From Ipomoea triloba (Eukaryota; Streptophyta; Magnoliopsida; Solanales; Convolvulaceae), in assembly GCF_003576645.1 (NCBI RefSeq), contig NC_044920.1:9757018-9821017 (forward strand): DNA of 64,000 nucleotides, read 5' to 3'. This document shows, piece by piece, positions 1 through 10,352 of the stretch. The translations under genes were made by a program, and so were the position numbers. The notes beneath the pieces are model-generated. The model did no database searches. It was not told the origin of the DNA and saw only the letters and a program-made list of their open reading frames with translations. Numbering within the stretch: the first letter of the stretch is position 1; each line of letters starts with the position of its first letter.

Positions 1-741
1 AGGAAAAGACGTAGATCAAACTGTATACCGAGAAATGATTGGATCTTTGTTATACCTCACTGCGAGTAGACCCGATATATCTTACTCAGTGGTGTATGTG
101 CTAGATTTCAATCTAAGCCGAAAAACAATCATCTTGATACTACCAAGAAGAATGTTGTTGGACCATGGTATCCCAAAGAAGGTAATTTTACACTAAAAGG
201 CTATTCATGGGGTATCTGCTCATAGCTACTTTCTCAACCTACTAAAGCACAAAGAGTTGCCTCCACTGAGGCTCGAACCCACTCCCATCATCCATATGGG
301 AGTGTAAACTGGGAAATCGGGTGCCACTAGACCACAAGGTCTTTGGCAAAGATTGGTATCTTGGTTTAGCAAGAAACAAAACTCCATTGCTACGAGTACT
401 GCCAAAGCTAAATATATTGCAGTAGGGAATTGTTGTGCACAAATTTTGTGGATGAAGAAACAGTTGAAAGATTATGGAATAAATGGCGATGATGTTAGTA
501 TTTTCTGTGATAATACTAGGCTACTAGCGCAATTGCGATTTCTCAAAATCCAGTTCGTCATTCAAGGAAGAAACATATCGACGTATTACATCATTTCATT
601 TGCGACCACGTCGAAAAGAAGGATCTAAGAATCGATCATATCCCCACAGAAAATAAAATTACCGACATTCTCACAAAACCGTTGTGTGAATCTCGTTTTG
701 CAAATCTAAGGCACGAAATGAGCATGAGCGAATTCAGCTAA
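1..741 (+). pseudogene. Copia retrotransposon pol, C-terminal RT/RNase H remnant
   Basis: The translation reads like the end of a Ty1/copia polyprotein: the RT tail (MIGSLLYLTASRPDISYS), then the RNase H core (SWFSKKQNSIATSTAKAKYI, CCAQILWMKKQL), then the terminal motif (ENKITDILTKPL) and a stop at 739-741. The frame changes between segments. About 25 codons of RNase H before SWFSKKQ are missing at the place where a SINE-like sequence sits. The 5' part lies outside the window. The polypurine tract and LTR near 3.9 kb probably belong to the same element. Confidence 0.85.
218..354 (-). mobile_element. tRNA-derived SINE-like insertion in the copia remnant
   Basis: On the minus strand there is an A-box-like TGGTCTAGTGGC (323-334) and a B-box GGTTCGAGCC (270-279), the arrangement of a pol III promoter in tRNA-derived SINEs. 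A 7-bp direct repeat GGTATCT at 211-217 and 355-361 could be the target duplication, but it is short. No clear poly(A) tail is seen, so the exact ends are uncertain. Confidence 0.5.
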
Positions 742-1398
742 GCATCAAAATTATTTTTATAAGTTAATTTTAATTTATCGATTTATGTGTCTTAATTGCT
801 AAATTACATATTTTTCGTGTGTGATATTTTTTTTATATAGACTTCTTACGTGTTGGATGTCCAGAACATGAGTAATTAATTTGCTCATACTTGAATAAAT
901 TGCTTTGATGAATCATCTATTCGTGTCCATCTGCATGTAGTAGAAATTATTACTCCTTAAAGCTTTTCAACTCATTTTACCTCTTCTTTACCTTGAGTAA
1001 ATTGGTTGGACATTTTAGTAATCTTACATGTGTCCCTACTTGTCAGATCATTCTCTTATTTGCTTTTAGCATATTGTGGCATTTATACTATTAATATTAT
1101 TGCATAGATCTATGTTTGCATGGGTGAGAGTTCATGAGCTACCCGAGACAATAAAATACCCGATACTTGACCAAAATTGACCAAATTATGTGTAAGAAAC
1201 AAGGAATTTTAAGTGAAGGGCATTTAGGTCATTTACCTTCAAGCCTAGCTTATTAAAGCCCCTTTTTCTCTCACTCTAGGCAAAACCCAATAAGACCAAC
1301 CCTTCTTCTTCCTCAATCTCACGAATACCATAGCCAAAAATCACAAAATTCTTCAATAAAAAATCCTTCAACCCTACCCATCCCAAATAAATCCCAAA
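742..1398. other. Non-coding spacer of the copia element
   Basis: AT-rich sequence between the pol stop and the next ORF remnant. I see no gene or clear repeat in it. The stretch 1250-1400 resembles a 5' leader with pyrimidine tracts, ending at an ATG (1399) whose frame closes after 16 codons. Confidence 0.4.
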
Positions 1399-3569
1399 AA
1401 TGGATTCTAATCAAGAAAATACACCCATCCAAGACTTACCCATTTAAGCAAACCGTCGAATCACCAAGGTTTCAACGGACACATTCTTGATCCAAAAGAC
1501 TTCATGAGGATTGCAAATGACAAAGGTCTTGTTCAAGAGCTTCTCACTGGACTAGAAAATTGTGGTCTTCTTAAGGTATGCAACTACAAATTTAGAGAGA
1601 TTTATGATGATATTTCCTATGAATTTTTCGAGCATGCGAAAGTGAATCATGGTGTGATTACTTCTACTGTGAATGATATGCATGTTGAAATAGTTGCATC
1701 AGATATTAGAGATTTGTTTGAATTTTCAATGAATGATTTGCCATTTGAAGACTATACTTTTGACCATAATGAATTTTAGAAGATTGTTCGATTAAATGAG
1801 GGAGATGAGAGGCCGAAATTTTCTTGGTACAAAAATAAGTTGAAATGGGCATTTGAGAACATAGTTGAAGTGATACAAAGATGTGAGTATCATTTACTAG
1901 GGGGCTATTGACAAAATTTCTGTAAAGTATGCCAAGATTTTGCACGCCTTGTTCCATGGTGTAAAGTTAGATTGGAGTAGAACTATGTTCGACAGACTCC
2001 GCAATTTTGTCAAAAAAGGTGGACATGTTGGTTTTGGTTTCATCATTGGTGAGATTCTAAGGAAAAAGGGTGTCAGACTAGGTGCCTGTAAGAGTATTAA
2101 CAATTATATCTATGTTATTCGAAAGGAGAAGAAAAGAAAAACAAAACTCAGTGTGGAAATGTACTAAGGAGAGGGTAGTTCTCAAGGTGCAAGAAAGAGA
2201 AGATCAACTGTGGTTTGTGATGATCTTAACTTACCTGTACCGGATGTAGGGGGAACTAGTTTAGAGATTGTAGTGCATGAAGGCAACATTGTTGATGGAA
2301 ATAGGGCAGCCGAAGAATAACATATGACCAATCTTGACCGTGTATTGGAGAGTGTTGGACTAAATGATATCAATACACCAAGTGAGGGTCAAGGCTGAGA
2401 GAATGAGGAGATAATTTTTGTAGTGTCGTCAGTTGAGAAGCCACTTGGAGTGGTAAACGATATTGTGGAGCCAGTTGTGGAGGAGTTTAGAGAGCTTGTT
2501 CGAGTGACAATTGAGGAGCAAGCTGAGATTCCTGTTGATTCTCAAACTGCAAACTTGGGCAGATTTGGAAATGATACGGTCGAACTTGGGAACAACTTTG
2601 AGGAGTTCAAAATTGCTTCGGATGAGCTCAAGGAGGTTGTAGAAAATTCGAACCATGTAATGGGTGAAAATCTTCAAGTTATGAATGATAAATTCACAAA
2701 TTTAGAGAAGAAATTGGGTCGAATTAATCCAGCATTAAGGGAGGAAATTAATGCCTTGAAGGTTGAATTTAATATTTTACTTCAAAAGGAAAAGGGCTTC
2801 TATGGCCGAATTGATCCAAGCTCAAAAGGATGACGTCACTCAACACATCTCTAGATTGAAAGGCATGTATACACATCAAATGGAACAATTTGAAGGTGAG
2901 AGTCACCATGGTTGAACATGGCAAAGCCCAAGATACTGAAATACAAAAATTGAGAGAGGATGTAGTAGTTGTCTATGCTACTTGTGATTCTATGGCTACC
3001 ATGTTTCATGATGTTCTCAAGGAATTAAAGGACCTCAAAAATCACAAAGCGGAAAATACATCGCTTACCCAAGAGATTCGTACCCAATAGAAGGGAAATG
3101 CTCATTTCTTGCCCAAGATTCTCGATGCTGCCAAAATAGGGGGAAGAATAGTCAATAAGTTTGGAGGATCAAGTAGCACGATAGGATCATCATCACAGGG
3201 AAAGGTGTAACACCCACCTTCAAATCTTTTACTAACCACTCTAGCAATGTGTTTTATACCTTTTTAGTACCTAAGAAGGCCAGTCAACCCGAGGCACCGA
3301 GGTTGACCGATCAAGAACATGAAGATAATATGGTGGACTTATTTGCACAATACCTCAATGTAACACATGATGCTATCATAGATAAAGAAGGGAGAAATCC
3401 AAGAGAGTGTGCAAGATGGTATCTTCGCAATGTGTTTCCCGCGAATGATATTCGTGATGCTGCAAAGTGTTTCATGAAAGGGCGTGTGCATCAATCATTC
3501 TACCATTCTAAGTGCATTGGAGATTTTGGGAAGCTGAGGAAGAGGATCAATGATATGCTGGGCATTTAA
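1399..3569 (+). pseudogene. SIRE-like copia env-like/extra ORF, fragmented
   Basis: Several open pieces on the plus strand (1504-1779, 1940-2167, 2423-2833, 2890-3090, 3249-3569) follow the pol end and precede a polypurine tract. The first two contain DIRDLFEFSMNDLPFEDYTF and KLDWSRTMFDRLRNFVKKGG, a style seen in the extra ORF of SIRE/Maximus copia elements. The third and fourth are rich in E, K, L and V with heptad-like spacing, suggesting coiled coil (residues ~50-130 of the third). Frames differ between pieces and stops intervene, so it is not functional as assembled. The position 3' of pol supports an env-like third ORF; a gag-like origin is possible. Confidence 0.55.
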
Positions 3570-3900
3570 ATCTTCTTGATCCTCTAGTCTAAATTTTTGT
3601 GTAAATGGTTATGATGATATGGTTTATTTAATGATAATCTATGTTATTTAGTTTTGTTTGTTAGGGCTTACAATTTGACTTAAATATTGTAGCATGCATG
3701 TTGGTTCAAAAATTAAAATTCTAAAATGAATTAACCCAACAATTGCATATCTTTCGAAAAAGTCAAATTAAAATAAGCCGTAGGTCCAAATTATTTGTAC
3801 ACTCATCTAATTGGCTAGTCAAAATAAAATTGGAAAAATAGAATTATTTGATTTCTAAGACTAAGCCAAACATAATTAAGCATAGGTTTTGACATCATCA

Positions 3901-3913
3901 AAAATGGGGAAAT
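3901..3913 (+). other. Polypurine tract before the 3' LTR
   Basis: The sequence AAAATGGGGAAAT lies directly before TTGTTAGGAATAAAG, a typical copia LTR start. It would prime plus-strand DNA synthesis of the element that begins left of the window. Confidence 0.6.
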
Positions 3914-4870
3914 TGTTAGGAATAAAGTGTAATAGTTTTGATGAGCCAAATTGTAAGTTTAGAAATCCCCAATTTTATTTTTAGAGTATAGTTATTTTCT
4001 CCGGAAGTTAAAATAGAGACTTAGAATGGTATGAATTCTTGTAAAATAGAATTCGCCATGTTATGATACTTGCAAATCGTTTTTTTCCATTACAACACAT
4101 GAGATCAAGTGGAGGAATGGAGAAAACCTAAGATTAATGTTTGAGGAAGAGTCTATCTCAGGGTGGAAGAAGGAGCGCAAGTTAGGAGGGGAAGTTTCAA
4201 AGTCAAAGGTCAAACGAAGACCAAAGGAACGGATGACTTAAGTGTCTAAAGCTACACCATACGCCATCAAAGCCTAAGTGTGATAAAGTATACTATTTTG
4301 ATGATATTAACCAATGAGTTAATATGGAGCATTAGTTAGAGACTTGAGCATTATACTTGATGGTCTAGAGTTTGAATTCCATTCATAACATTCTAGTCTT
4401 TGGAGACCAACTTCAATACGGTTGAGGAAGGAGTGGAAGTCAAAGTTAACAAAATTTATTTTATATCTCATAGTGGAACTTGGAGTTGAAGTTGAGAGCC
4501 AAGTTGAGGATTGGAGTGGAAGTTTGGCAAAGCATTATGGCGCGTGGACTGCACTCACTCTCTACATGCGTGAAGGCCAAATTAAACGGAGATGAAGTGT
4601 ATGTTGGAGTGTAACTGCACTTAACAAAATTTGAACCATTGTTTTTTGGAGATCAATACATGTAGATGCAAACCGGATTAAAATCACGATGGTGATTTTA
4701 TGAAGATAATTATACGCTTAACATACGCGTATAGTAACAGAATTGCATAACATGAGACATAGAAACGCATAACACAAGACACATACACATGCTTTATAGT
4801 TAAAAAAAAAAACAATTGTAACGTGAACTGAACAATAAACGGTCGCCGTCAAAATTAAAATTCAAACAAT
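3914..4870 (+). mobile_element. Putative 3' LTR of the SIRE-like copia element (right end unsure)
   Basis: It starts with TGTTAGGAAT after the polypurine tract and contains the TTTTGATGA-type motifs common in SIRE LTRs (about 3937 and 4294). The 5' LTR is outside the window, so the right boundary cannot be fixed by comparison; ~4870 is a guess. Confidence 0.45.
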
Positions 4871-5214
4871 ATCGTATAGGGCCAGGATCCACAGTGCACT
4901 ACGCACCCAGATCCATGGTATAACGATTATTCCAACTAGCTTCTAAAATAATCAAGCAGTCATTAGTTGGGCTTCAAGGTTTGGCCATTTTTGTCTGAGT
5001 TTATTTCCTTACTTTATCTAATCAAATTATAGCTCAGTTACATTATTTCAAAGATTTTGGGCCCTGTAAATGTAATATTATTTCCTTTTCTTTTTCCTTA
5101 TATTAACCTAGATTTAGCATTCCTAAAATCTACTCAATTTTGAATCATTTTTTTCTCAACCCAGCAACCAAATATATCGTAATGGCCAAATCAGGAACTC
5201 AAGCATCTCAAGAC
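4871..5214. other. Unassigned sequence; possible LTR end plus leader
   Basis: Around 4876-4920 there is a short GTGCAC/ATCCATGG-rich motif resembling a MITE terminus. From about 5030 to 5180 the sequence is AT-rich and ends in CTCAACCCAGCA, followed by an ATG at 5181 that opens only about 30 codons. This looks like the 3' end of an LTR or leader of another retroelement, but no partner copy is present here. Confidence 0.3.
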
Positions 5215-5763
5215 TTACAAGAGCGACTTAATCGGCAGGGAAGAGGGTTTTCTCACTCCTGGGCGAGTTAATCGGTAGGGAAGGTGGTAGTCAGGAAGTA
5301 GATGAAGGTGATGGGAGTTGGGGACAAGTTGTCTGGGCAAGATGCGGAAGTAATGAAAGAATGTGGTTAAGAAAGGATGGAGGGGAACTCGAAATCCGTA
5401 AAGGACCGACTTACAATGGATGCCAATGTAACCTCTAGAGGGAAGATCTTGGATGTCACGATCGTTGGCCGCCAAAATAACGGCCTTGGGCCCCAATAGG
5501 TCCCTCATGTGATCCAGCATCTCAAGGCTAGCGGTAGAGGTGTACTGGACCGAAGGGTTTAAGGCCCCATTACTACCGGAGGTGTGATAAAGGTTGGCCC
5601 ACGTGGATCTGCCGGCCATAGCCATAGCCGGGTGAAAAGGTATCTCCTCCGAGGCATTAGCCGGAAGTTCAGCTGGTGCTTCGCTTGAAGCCACCGGCCG
5701 AGAGGTAGAGGCAGAAGGGTTTTCAGTAACCCCGGTGTGACGACGAGAAGAAGAAGATGCCAT
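5215..5763 (-). CDS. Gypsy-type transposon ORF, N-terminal part (PF04195-like)
   Basis: A 182-residue ORF. After a Ser/Ala/Pro-rich start (residues 1-40) the segment around residues 120-155 reads YGFRVPLHPFLTTFFHYF and then ILPRQLVPNS. This matches the 'LPLHPF...L..F...P.QL.PN' pattern of the plant 'putative gypsy type transposon' domain (PF04195), found in an extra ORF of Tat/Ogre-like gypsy elements. The typical domain continues further, so the 3' part is missing or frameshifted. The ATG is followed by SSSSRR and lies downstream of TATA-containing repeats on the same strand. It is likely a relic and not a host gene. Confidence 0.55.
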   Translation of the reverse strand: MASSSSRRHTGVTENPSASTSRPVASSEAPAELPANASEEIPFHPAMAMAGRSTWANLYHTSGSNGALNPSVQYTSTASLEMLDHMRDLLGPKAVILAANDRDIQDLPSRGYIGIHCKSVLYGFRVPLHPFLTTFFHYFRILPRQLVPNSHHLHLLPDYHLPYRLTRPGVRKPSSLPIKSLL

Positions 5764-5954
5764 TAGAATAAGTGAGGAAAAGAAAAGGGAAGAAAAGGCT
5801 TATTGGAAGGTTTTTGCGAAACTAAAGCCGGAAGAGTGAAGAGAAGGCAACAACGAGGAGAAAGGGCGCAATGCAACGAGAAAATGGTGATAGCAACGAC
5901 GAATAGTGAGGGAAGGCGGCTGAAGTAGCGAAAATACTTTGACAGTAAAAGAAA

Positions 5955-6120
5955 GGGGTGAAAAGATGAAAGGGTGTAGGAGAAGGATATTTATAAAGAA
6001 GGAGGAAGAAGGAGATGGGGACGCGTGGCTTTAATCGGGGGTGAAAAGATGAAAGGGTGTAGGAGAAGGATATTTATAAAGGAGGAAGAAGGAGATGGGG
6101 ACGCGTGGCTTTAATCGGAC
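5955..6120 (-). repeat. Two 83-bp tandem copies carrying a TATA box
   Basis: The block from GGGGTGAAAAGATGAAAGGG to GGCTTTAATCG occurs twice head to tail (starts 5955 and 6038; the second copy lacks 3 bp). On the minus strand each copy has TTTATAAATATCC, a TATA-like box, upstream of the ORF ending at 5215. This looks like a duplicated core promoter, probably from an LTR. Confidence 0.7.
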
Positions 6121-7021
6121 GGTCAAGCGAGGGATGTGATAGCCGATTTTCCGGTGGTGTTGGTCTGCCGTTCCACCCTCCCTGGTTGATAAAACCAACA
6201 ACATCTATAGTCCAATGAAATCTCAATTGACATCTATAGTCCATAATTCATGAACATCTCAACATCACCAACGCTAATCATTAGTATAATCATCTATACC
6301 CATCATTATTCATTAAGTCATCATGTTGGTCACTCCATTACCATCATTAACAACAACACCCAGCCATTATTACCATTAAGCATAGCCTCCTCATGTTATA
6401 ATCATTACACCATAACTACCAAGTACCAACCCATGCCATCATCATTAGAGACCATAGCATCACTATCATACCATCATCATATTATCATCATACTGCTTCA
6501 TGCATCATCCCCATCAATCCCTAAGCTTTAATAACAACGGCAATTACTTACCTAAACATTCGGATTGCTGCCAGGCCAGAAGCTCCGTCCACCCCGCCGA
6601 CCGCCACCGTGAGTGCTGTTGATCATCGCTATGCTGCGTGTCGCTGAGGGAGGTGTTCGCCGAAAAAATAGGGAGCTCACGGGAGAGGTAGCTGACGGAA
6701 TTGCCGGTTCGGCTAGTTGTCGCCGCTGCTCTGCCCCGTCGGTGGTGCTGAGACGACGAATGAGAGAGAGGGAGATGACGCAGCTGCTGGAGCCGGAGAC
6801 CACTGCCGCTGCCCGGTTACTTCGTCGATCTACAGTCGCCGCAACACGCCACGCAGACGTCGTCGACCTTGAAGAAAGACCAGAGACGTTGCTGCCCTAT
6901 TCTCGCCGAGGTTACCGATAGAGAAGAGAGAGAGAAGAGGGAAAGTGGAGGTTCATGGTATTTGTTTGCTGCCGGAGGTTGGTCGAGGAAGACGAAGAAG
7001 GTGAGAGGAAGGTCGAAAAAA
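6121..7021. other. No recognisable gene; GC-rich island 6560-6950
   Basis: 6190-6530 is rich in CATCAT/ATCATT runs. 6560-6950 is GC-rich, with overlapping short ORFs on both strands in Arg/Ala/Pro-rich low-complexity translations. The composition resembles the transcribed leader of LTRs elsewhere in the window (45.6, 48.1 and 62.0 kb). I see no domain, so these ORFs are not called. Confidence 0.4.
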
Positions 7022-7036
7022 GAGGGAATGGATTTC

Positions 7037-7150
7037 TTTTCTTTTTTGAGGTCCACGGGAGTAGTCACTTGTGAGAATCGAACCCGGGTTCTCCCAGAAT
7101 TCTTCCTCACAAAGAGAGCTCATTTGCCACTTGAGCTACCCCATTGGGTT
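7037..7150 (-). mobile_element. tRNA-derived SINE with 15-bp target duplication
   Basis: The minus strand reads GGGGTAGCTCAAGTGGC (A-box TAGCTCAAGTGG), then CCCGGGTTCGATTCTC (B-box), and ends in a short A/G-rich tail (plus-strand TTTTCTTTTTT at 7037-7047). It is flanked by perfect 15-bp repeats of GAGGGAATGGATTTC at 7022-7036 and 7151-7165. Box spacing, tail and duplication together define a SINE inserted by LINE-type target-primed reverse transcription. The perfect TSD suggests a fairly recent insertion. Confidence 0.88.
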
Positions 7151-7165
7151 GAGGGAATGGATTTC

Positions 7166-7269
7166 GCTGCTGACAAAGAAACATATATTATATATACATA
7201 TACTATATATACTAGGGTTTCTAAAATGAGTTGGGCTATATTTGGAAGGTGGGGCATAATACTTTGGAC
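7166..7269. other. AT-rich flank before hAT end
   Basis: Contains TATATA runs and TGGGCTATATTTGG. No gene is seen. Its last 8 bases, CTTTGGAC (7262-7269), recur at 36056-36063 beside another hAT terminus. Confidence 0.4.
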
Positions 7270-7376
7270 TAGTACTATCAAAGCGGGCCGACCCGCCCCA
7301 CCGCGGGCCTAATTCCTGGCGGGTTTTTGCGGGCCGGCCCACGCGGGTTAGCGGGTCCCACGGGGTTTTTTTTTTT
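7270..7376 (+). mobile_element. hAT-type terminal region (left end)
   Basis: It begins TAGTACTATCAAAGCGGGCC and continues with GC-rich GGGCC/CCCGC subterminal motifs, the common structure of plant hAT ends. It is preceded by an 8-bp candidate target site, CTTTGGAC. A matching right end close by is not visible. The best-matching inverted terminus in the window is at 35,940-36,054. Confidence 0.6.
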
Positions 7377-7639
7377 TTACTTTAATGTTAAATTAAGTAA
7401 AAAAATATATAAAGATGATAAAAAATGACATATATATATATATATATTTATTATTACTTGTTGCAAACATTGCAATAATTGTAATGTTTTTTCTATATTA
7501 TCTTGGATTCATATACTTTGAGTTAGATATTTAAATAAAAAAATTCGACATTCAATTACCCATGTATAAATTTCTCCTATATAATCTTGCATTGATATAC
7601 TTTCAAATATTTATTTCAATATAAACATTAGGCATTAAC

Positions 7640-7668
7640 CCATTCGCGCAATACGCGTATAAAACTAG
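7640..7668 (+). mobile_element. Possible Helitron 3' terminus
   Basis: A short GC stem (CGCG-CAATA-CGCG, 7645-7657) is followed by TATAAAACTAG and then T, resembling the hairpin plus CTAG/T end of plant Helitrons. The stem is only 4 bp, and no matching 5' TC end was found upstream. Confidence 0.35.
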
Positions 7669-7915
7669 TCATATAGATAAGTTACTAGTTATTAGAATAG
7701 CATATGGGCAATATCTAGTGGATGCTAGTTTGGTTAACATAAAAAAAAAAATAAAAAAAAAAGTATATAGGTCTTGGCCCAAAAAGCTAGAATGAAAGAG
7801 TTACTTTGTTGGGCTTAAAGAAGGGAATGACATAAGTGACAACTGATATATCATGGATTGGAGTTCATATTGCATTGTGAAATCTGATACAAAAGGTTTG
7901 TACCTTCAATTAACA

Positions 7916-8045
7916 TAATATGATAAATACAATTGTAGCTATAAATCCTATAATTTGCCAGTAAGTGAACAAATTATAAATAATATGATAAATACAATTA
8001 TAACTATAAATACTATAATTTGCCAGTAAGTGAACAAATTATAAT
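7916..8045. repeat. 65-bp tandem duplication
   Basis: The block beginning TAATATGATAAATACAATT and ending CAAATTATA occurs twice in tandem (7916-7980, 7981-8045) with a few substitutions. No coding content. Confidence 0.8.
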
Positions 8046-8535
8046 AGATATGCGACTAGGTGGGTTCTAACTTGACCTCCCAATAAGGAGCACACCACCA
8101 AACAACCAGACTACTCATATCTTGTGTTCAAAAGGGAAACATTATATTATACACATATTTAGTTGAAGGGCTCTGACAACAAAGTAGAAGGAGTATGTGA
8201 AGACGAGACACATGTATGACTAAGATGAGAAACTAGTAAGACCACACACTTGTCAAGTCATAAAAAGGTCTTCAGCTCTCCTGAGTCATAAATAGATGAT
8301 CAAAAGGGCACCATTGTATCTCATTGGGACATCACGGTCTAAACACTATAGCTCTCCAGGTCTAGTGGTGCTTGGTCCAATCCCCAGTAGTTGTGAAATC
8401 ATTTCTAGTCCATTCTTTGGGCTATAGTCTATATTATTCATTATTTAGTTGGGCCATTATCTCTAAATAATTGAAGAATTAGAGAACAAAAAACCTAAAT
8501 ATATTTACTAGCATTGTTTTCCTTTTTTGAAAACA
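8046..8535. other. No gene seen
   Basis: Unique-looking AT-rich sequence with no long ORF. A short AGGTCTAGTGGTGC near 8360 recalls a SINE A-box, but no B-box follows. Confidence 0.4.
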
Positions 8536-8545
8536 TGAAAATTAG

Positions 8546-9220
8546 GCAAATTATACCGTGCACCATGGTGCACACAGCAATGTGCACCACGTACGTAAAC
8601 GACGTCGTTTTGAGCATTGTAAAATAACCGTCCGTTTTTTTGGAAATCACGTTTCCCGTTTCAGCCGATCTCTGTATTTATGTTAATATTCTATGTATTC
8701 CAGGCAATCATTCTGTGTATTCTAAGCAATCGTTCTGTGTATTCATGTTAGTAACACATGTTATGATGTGTTTGTGCATTCGAATTTTTAGGAGGATGAG
8801 TTCTGTGTATTTTGTGTCAATATTCTGTGTATTCATGTTATTAACACAGGTTGTGATGTGTTTGTGCATTCGAATGTTAGGAGGATGAGTTCTGTGTATT
8901 TTGTGTCAATATTATGTGTATTCTGGGCAAACATTCTGTGTATTCTAGGCAAACGTTCTGTGTATTCTAGATAATGACTATGTGTATTATAGATAATGAA
9001 TTCACTGGAGGCATTCGCATTCGCATTCGCGTCCGCGTCCGCGTCCACTAACATCTGTGTATTTTGTGTCAATATTCTGTGTATTCTGGGCAAACATTCT
9101 GTGTATTCTAGATAATGATTTTGTGTATTATAGATAATGAACTCCCTTGAGTCATTCGCGCCCGCGTCAATAACATCAAAACGATGTCATTTACGTACGT
9201 GGTGCAGGGTATAACGATTG
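8546..9220. mobile_element. Mutator-like MITE with 10-bp TSD and internal minisatellites
   Basis: A 675-bp element flanked by TGAAAATTAG at 8536-8545 and 9221-9230; the 10-bp target duplication fits Mutator-like elements (9-11 bp). The inner termini are inverted: CACCACGTACGTAAACGACG on the left and ACGTACGTGGTGC on the right, with AAAACGA(C/T)GTC in both. The interior is made of repeats of about 20 bp containing TTCTGTGTATTCT, a roughly 100-bp tandem duplication around 8740-8925, and a 6-bp GCATTC/GCGTCC array (9010-9045). It has no transposase, so it is non-autonomous. Confidence 0.82.
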
Positions 9221-9230
9221 TGAAAATTAG

Positions 9231-10352
9231 AGAACTTTTAAAAACTATTTTTTAAATGGAAAACATAATCGCTATCATCTATTTCACTATGATCTACTTA
9301 CATATTTATTCATTACCATGATTACATTTTTTATCATCTTCTATCTTTTCTACTCATATATACTTATATAAACATAATTTATTTGATTACGATTAAAGTT
9401 AGACATTATTCATATTAATAGAATTAAAAACTTAAATTCTACACCAAGTTTTTGAATTTGATTGAACTTAATAGATTATTTATTTGGATTTTTTAGTTAT
9501 GTTATATCGTAAATTCGTAATAGATTATTTGACCCTTATCCTAAATATTTTAAATATTAGCTCAAAAAATATTAATATTATATTGTCTAAACTAAATTTT
9601 AGATGCACTTAATAGGTTATTGTTCTAATATATTTTTATGCTATATATCAATATAAATTTGGTTTGGATATAAAATGTAAAGTCTTACGTATATTAGACT
9701 TAAAATCAAAAATTATATTCATTCCTTTTAAACAGAATATATACAAAAATATTTTAAATATAAGGTTAAATTCACTAGAAATTAAATTTTTTAATTTTTT
9801 TAAATTTAATATATAATGATTATAAAAATAAATTTAAAGAAATGAGTGTTAGTAAACAAGTTTTCTAAACACAAAATAAAGTGAAAATTAAAAAATTAGG
9901 ACAAAACAACATAGAATAATTTCCAAGTAAAGAGACCCAAAATATCTGCGCATGTAGAATAGTAGAATTTGGTGAAGAAAAGACATTTTGGTTCATTTAA
10001 AACAATAAACAATACATTAGCTTGGATTTATGAACACTATCACTTTTGGTCTTGGTTTTTTTTTTTTTTTTTTTTTTCATTTTAGGATTTCTTGTTTGAC
10101 TAGGGAAAAAACTCTAAAACAATGGAATCCATGCAATGAATTGAAGAATTTAAAATTCTGAAAAAATATATTACAAATAATAGAATTTATTTGTTCATTA
10201 CAAATTAAAATGGAAAAACATAACACCGCGTCACCGCCCACCCCCCGCCCAAAAAAAAAACACATAAATGTATTTTGCATCCAAGCTAAGATAAACACAA
10301 ATTAAAATGCTTTATATTTTCCCCGGCCCATTACTTCTCAATTGCCTCGACA
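9231..10352. other. AT-rich region 3' of MIOX, no gene seen
   Basis: Very AT-rich with T and A homopolymers (10058-10078, 10249-10260). It lies downstream of the MIOX stop codon and should hold its 3' UTR and polyadenylation site, which I cannot place precisely. Confidence 0.5.

Noticed and set aside
4876..4920. Complete small MITE
   Set aside because: Only weak GTGCAC/ATCCATGG symmetry and no target duplication could be found.
7037..7150. Functional tRNA gene
   Set aside because: A- and B-boxes exist, but the sequence cannot fold into a full cloverleaf with matching acceptor ends, and the 15-bp TSD shows it is a SINE.
8340..8400. SINE at AGGTCTAGTGGTGC
   Set aside because: No B-box (GGTTCRANNCC) follows at suitable distance and no TSD was seen.
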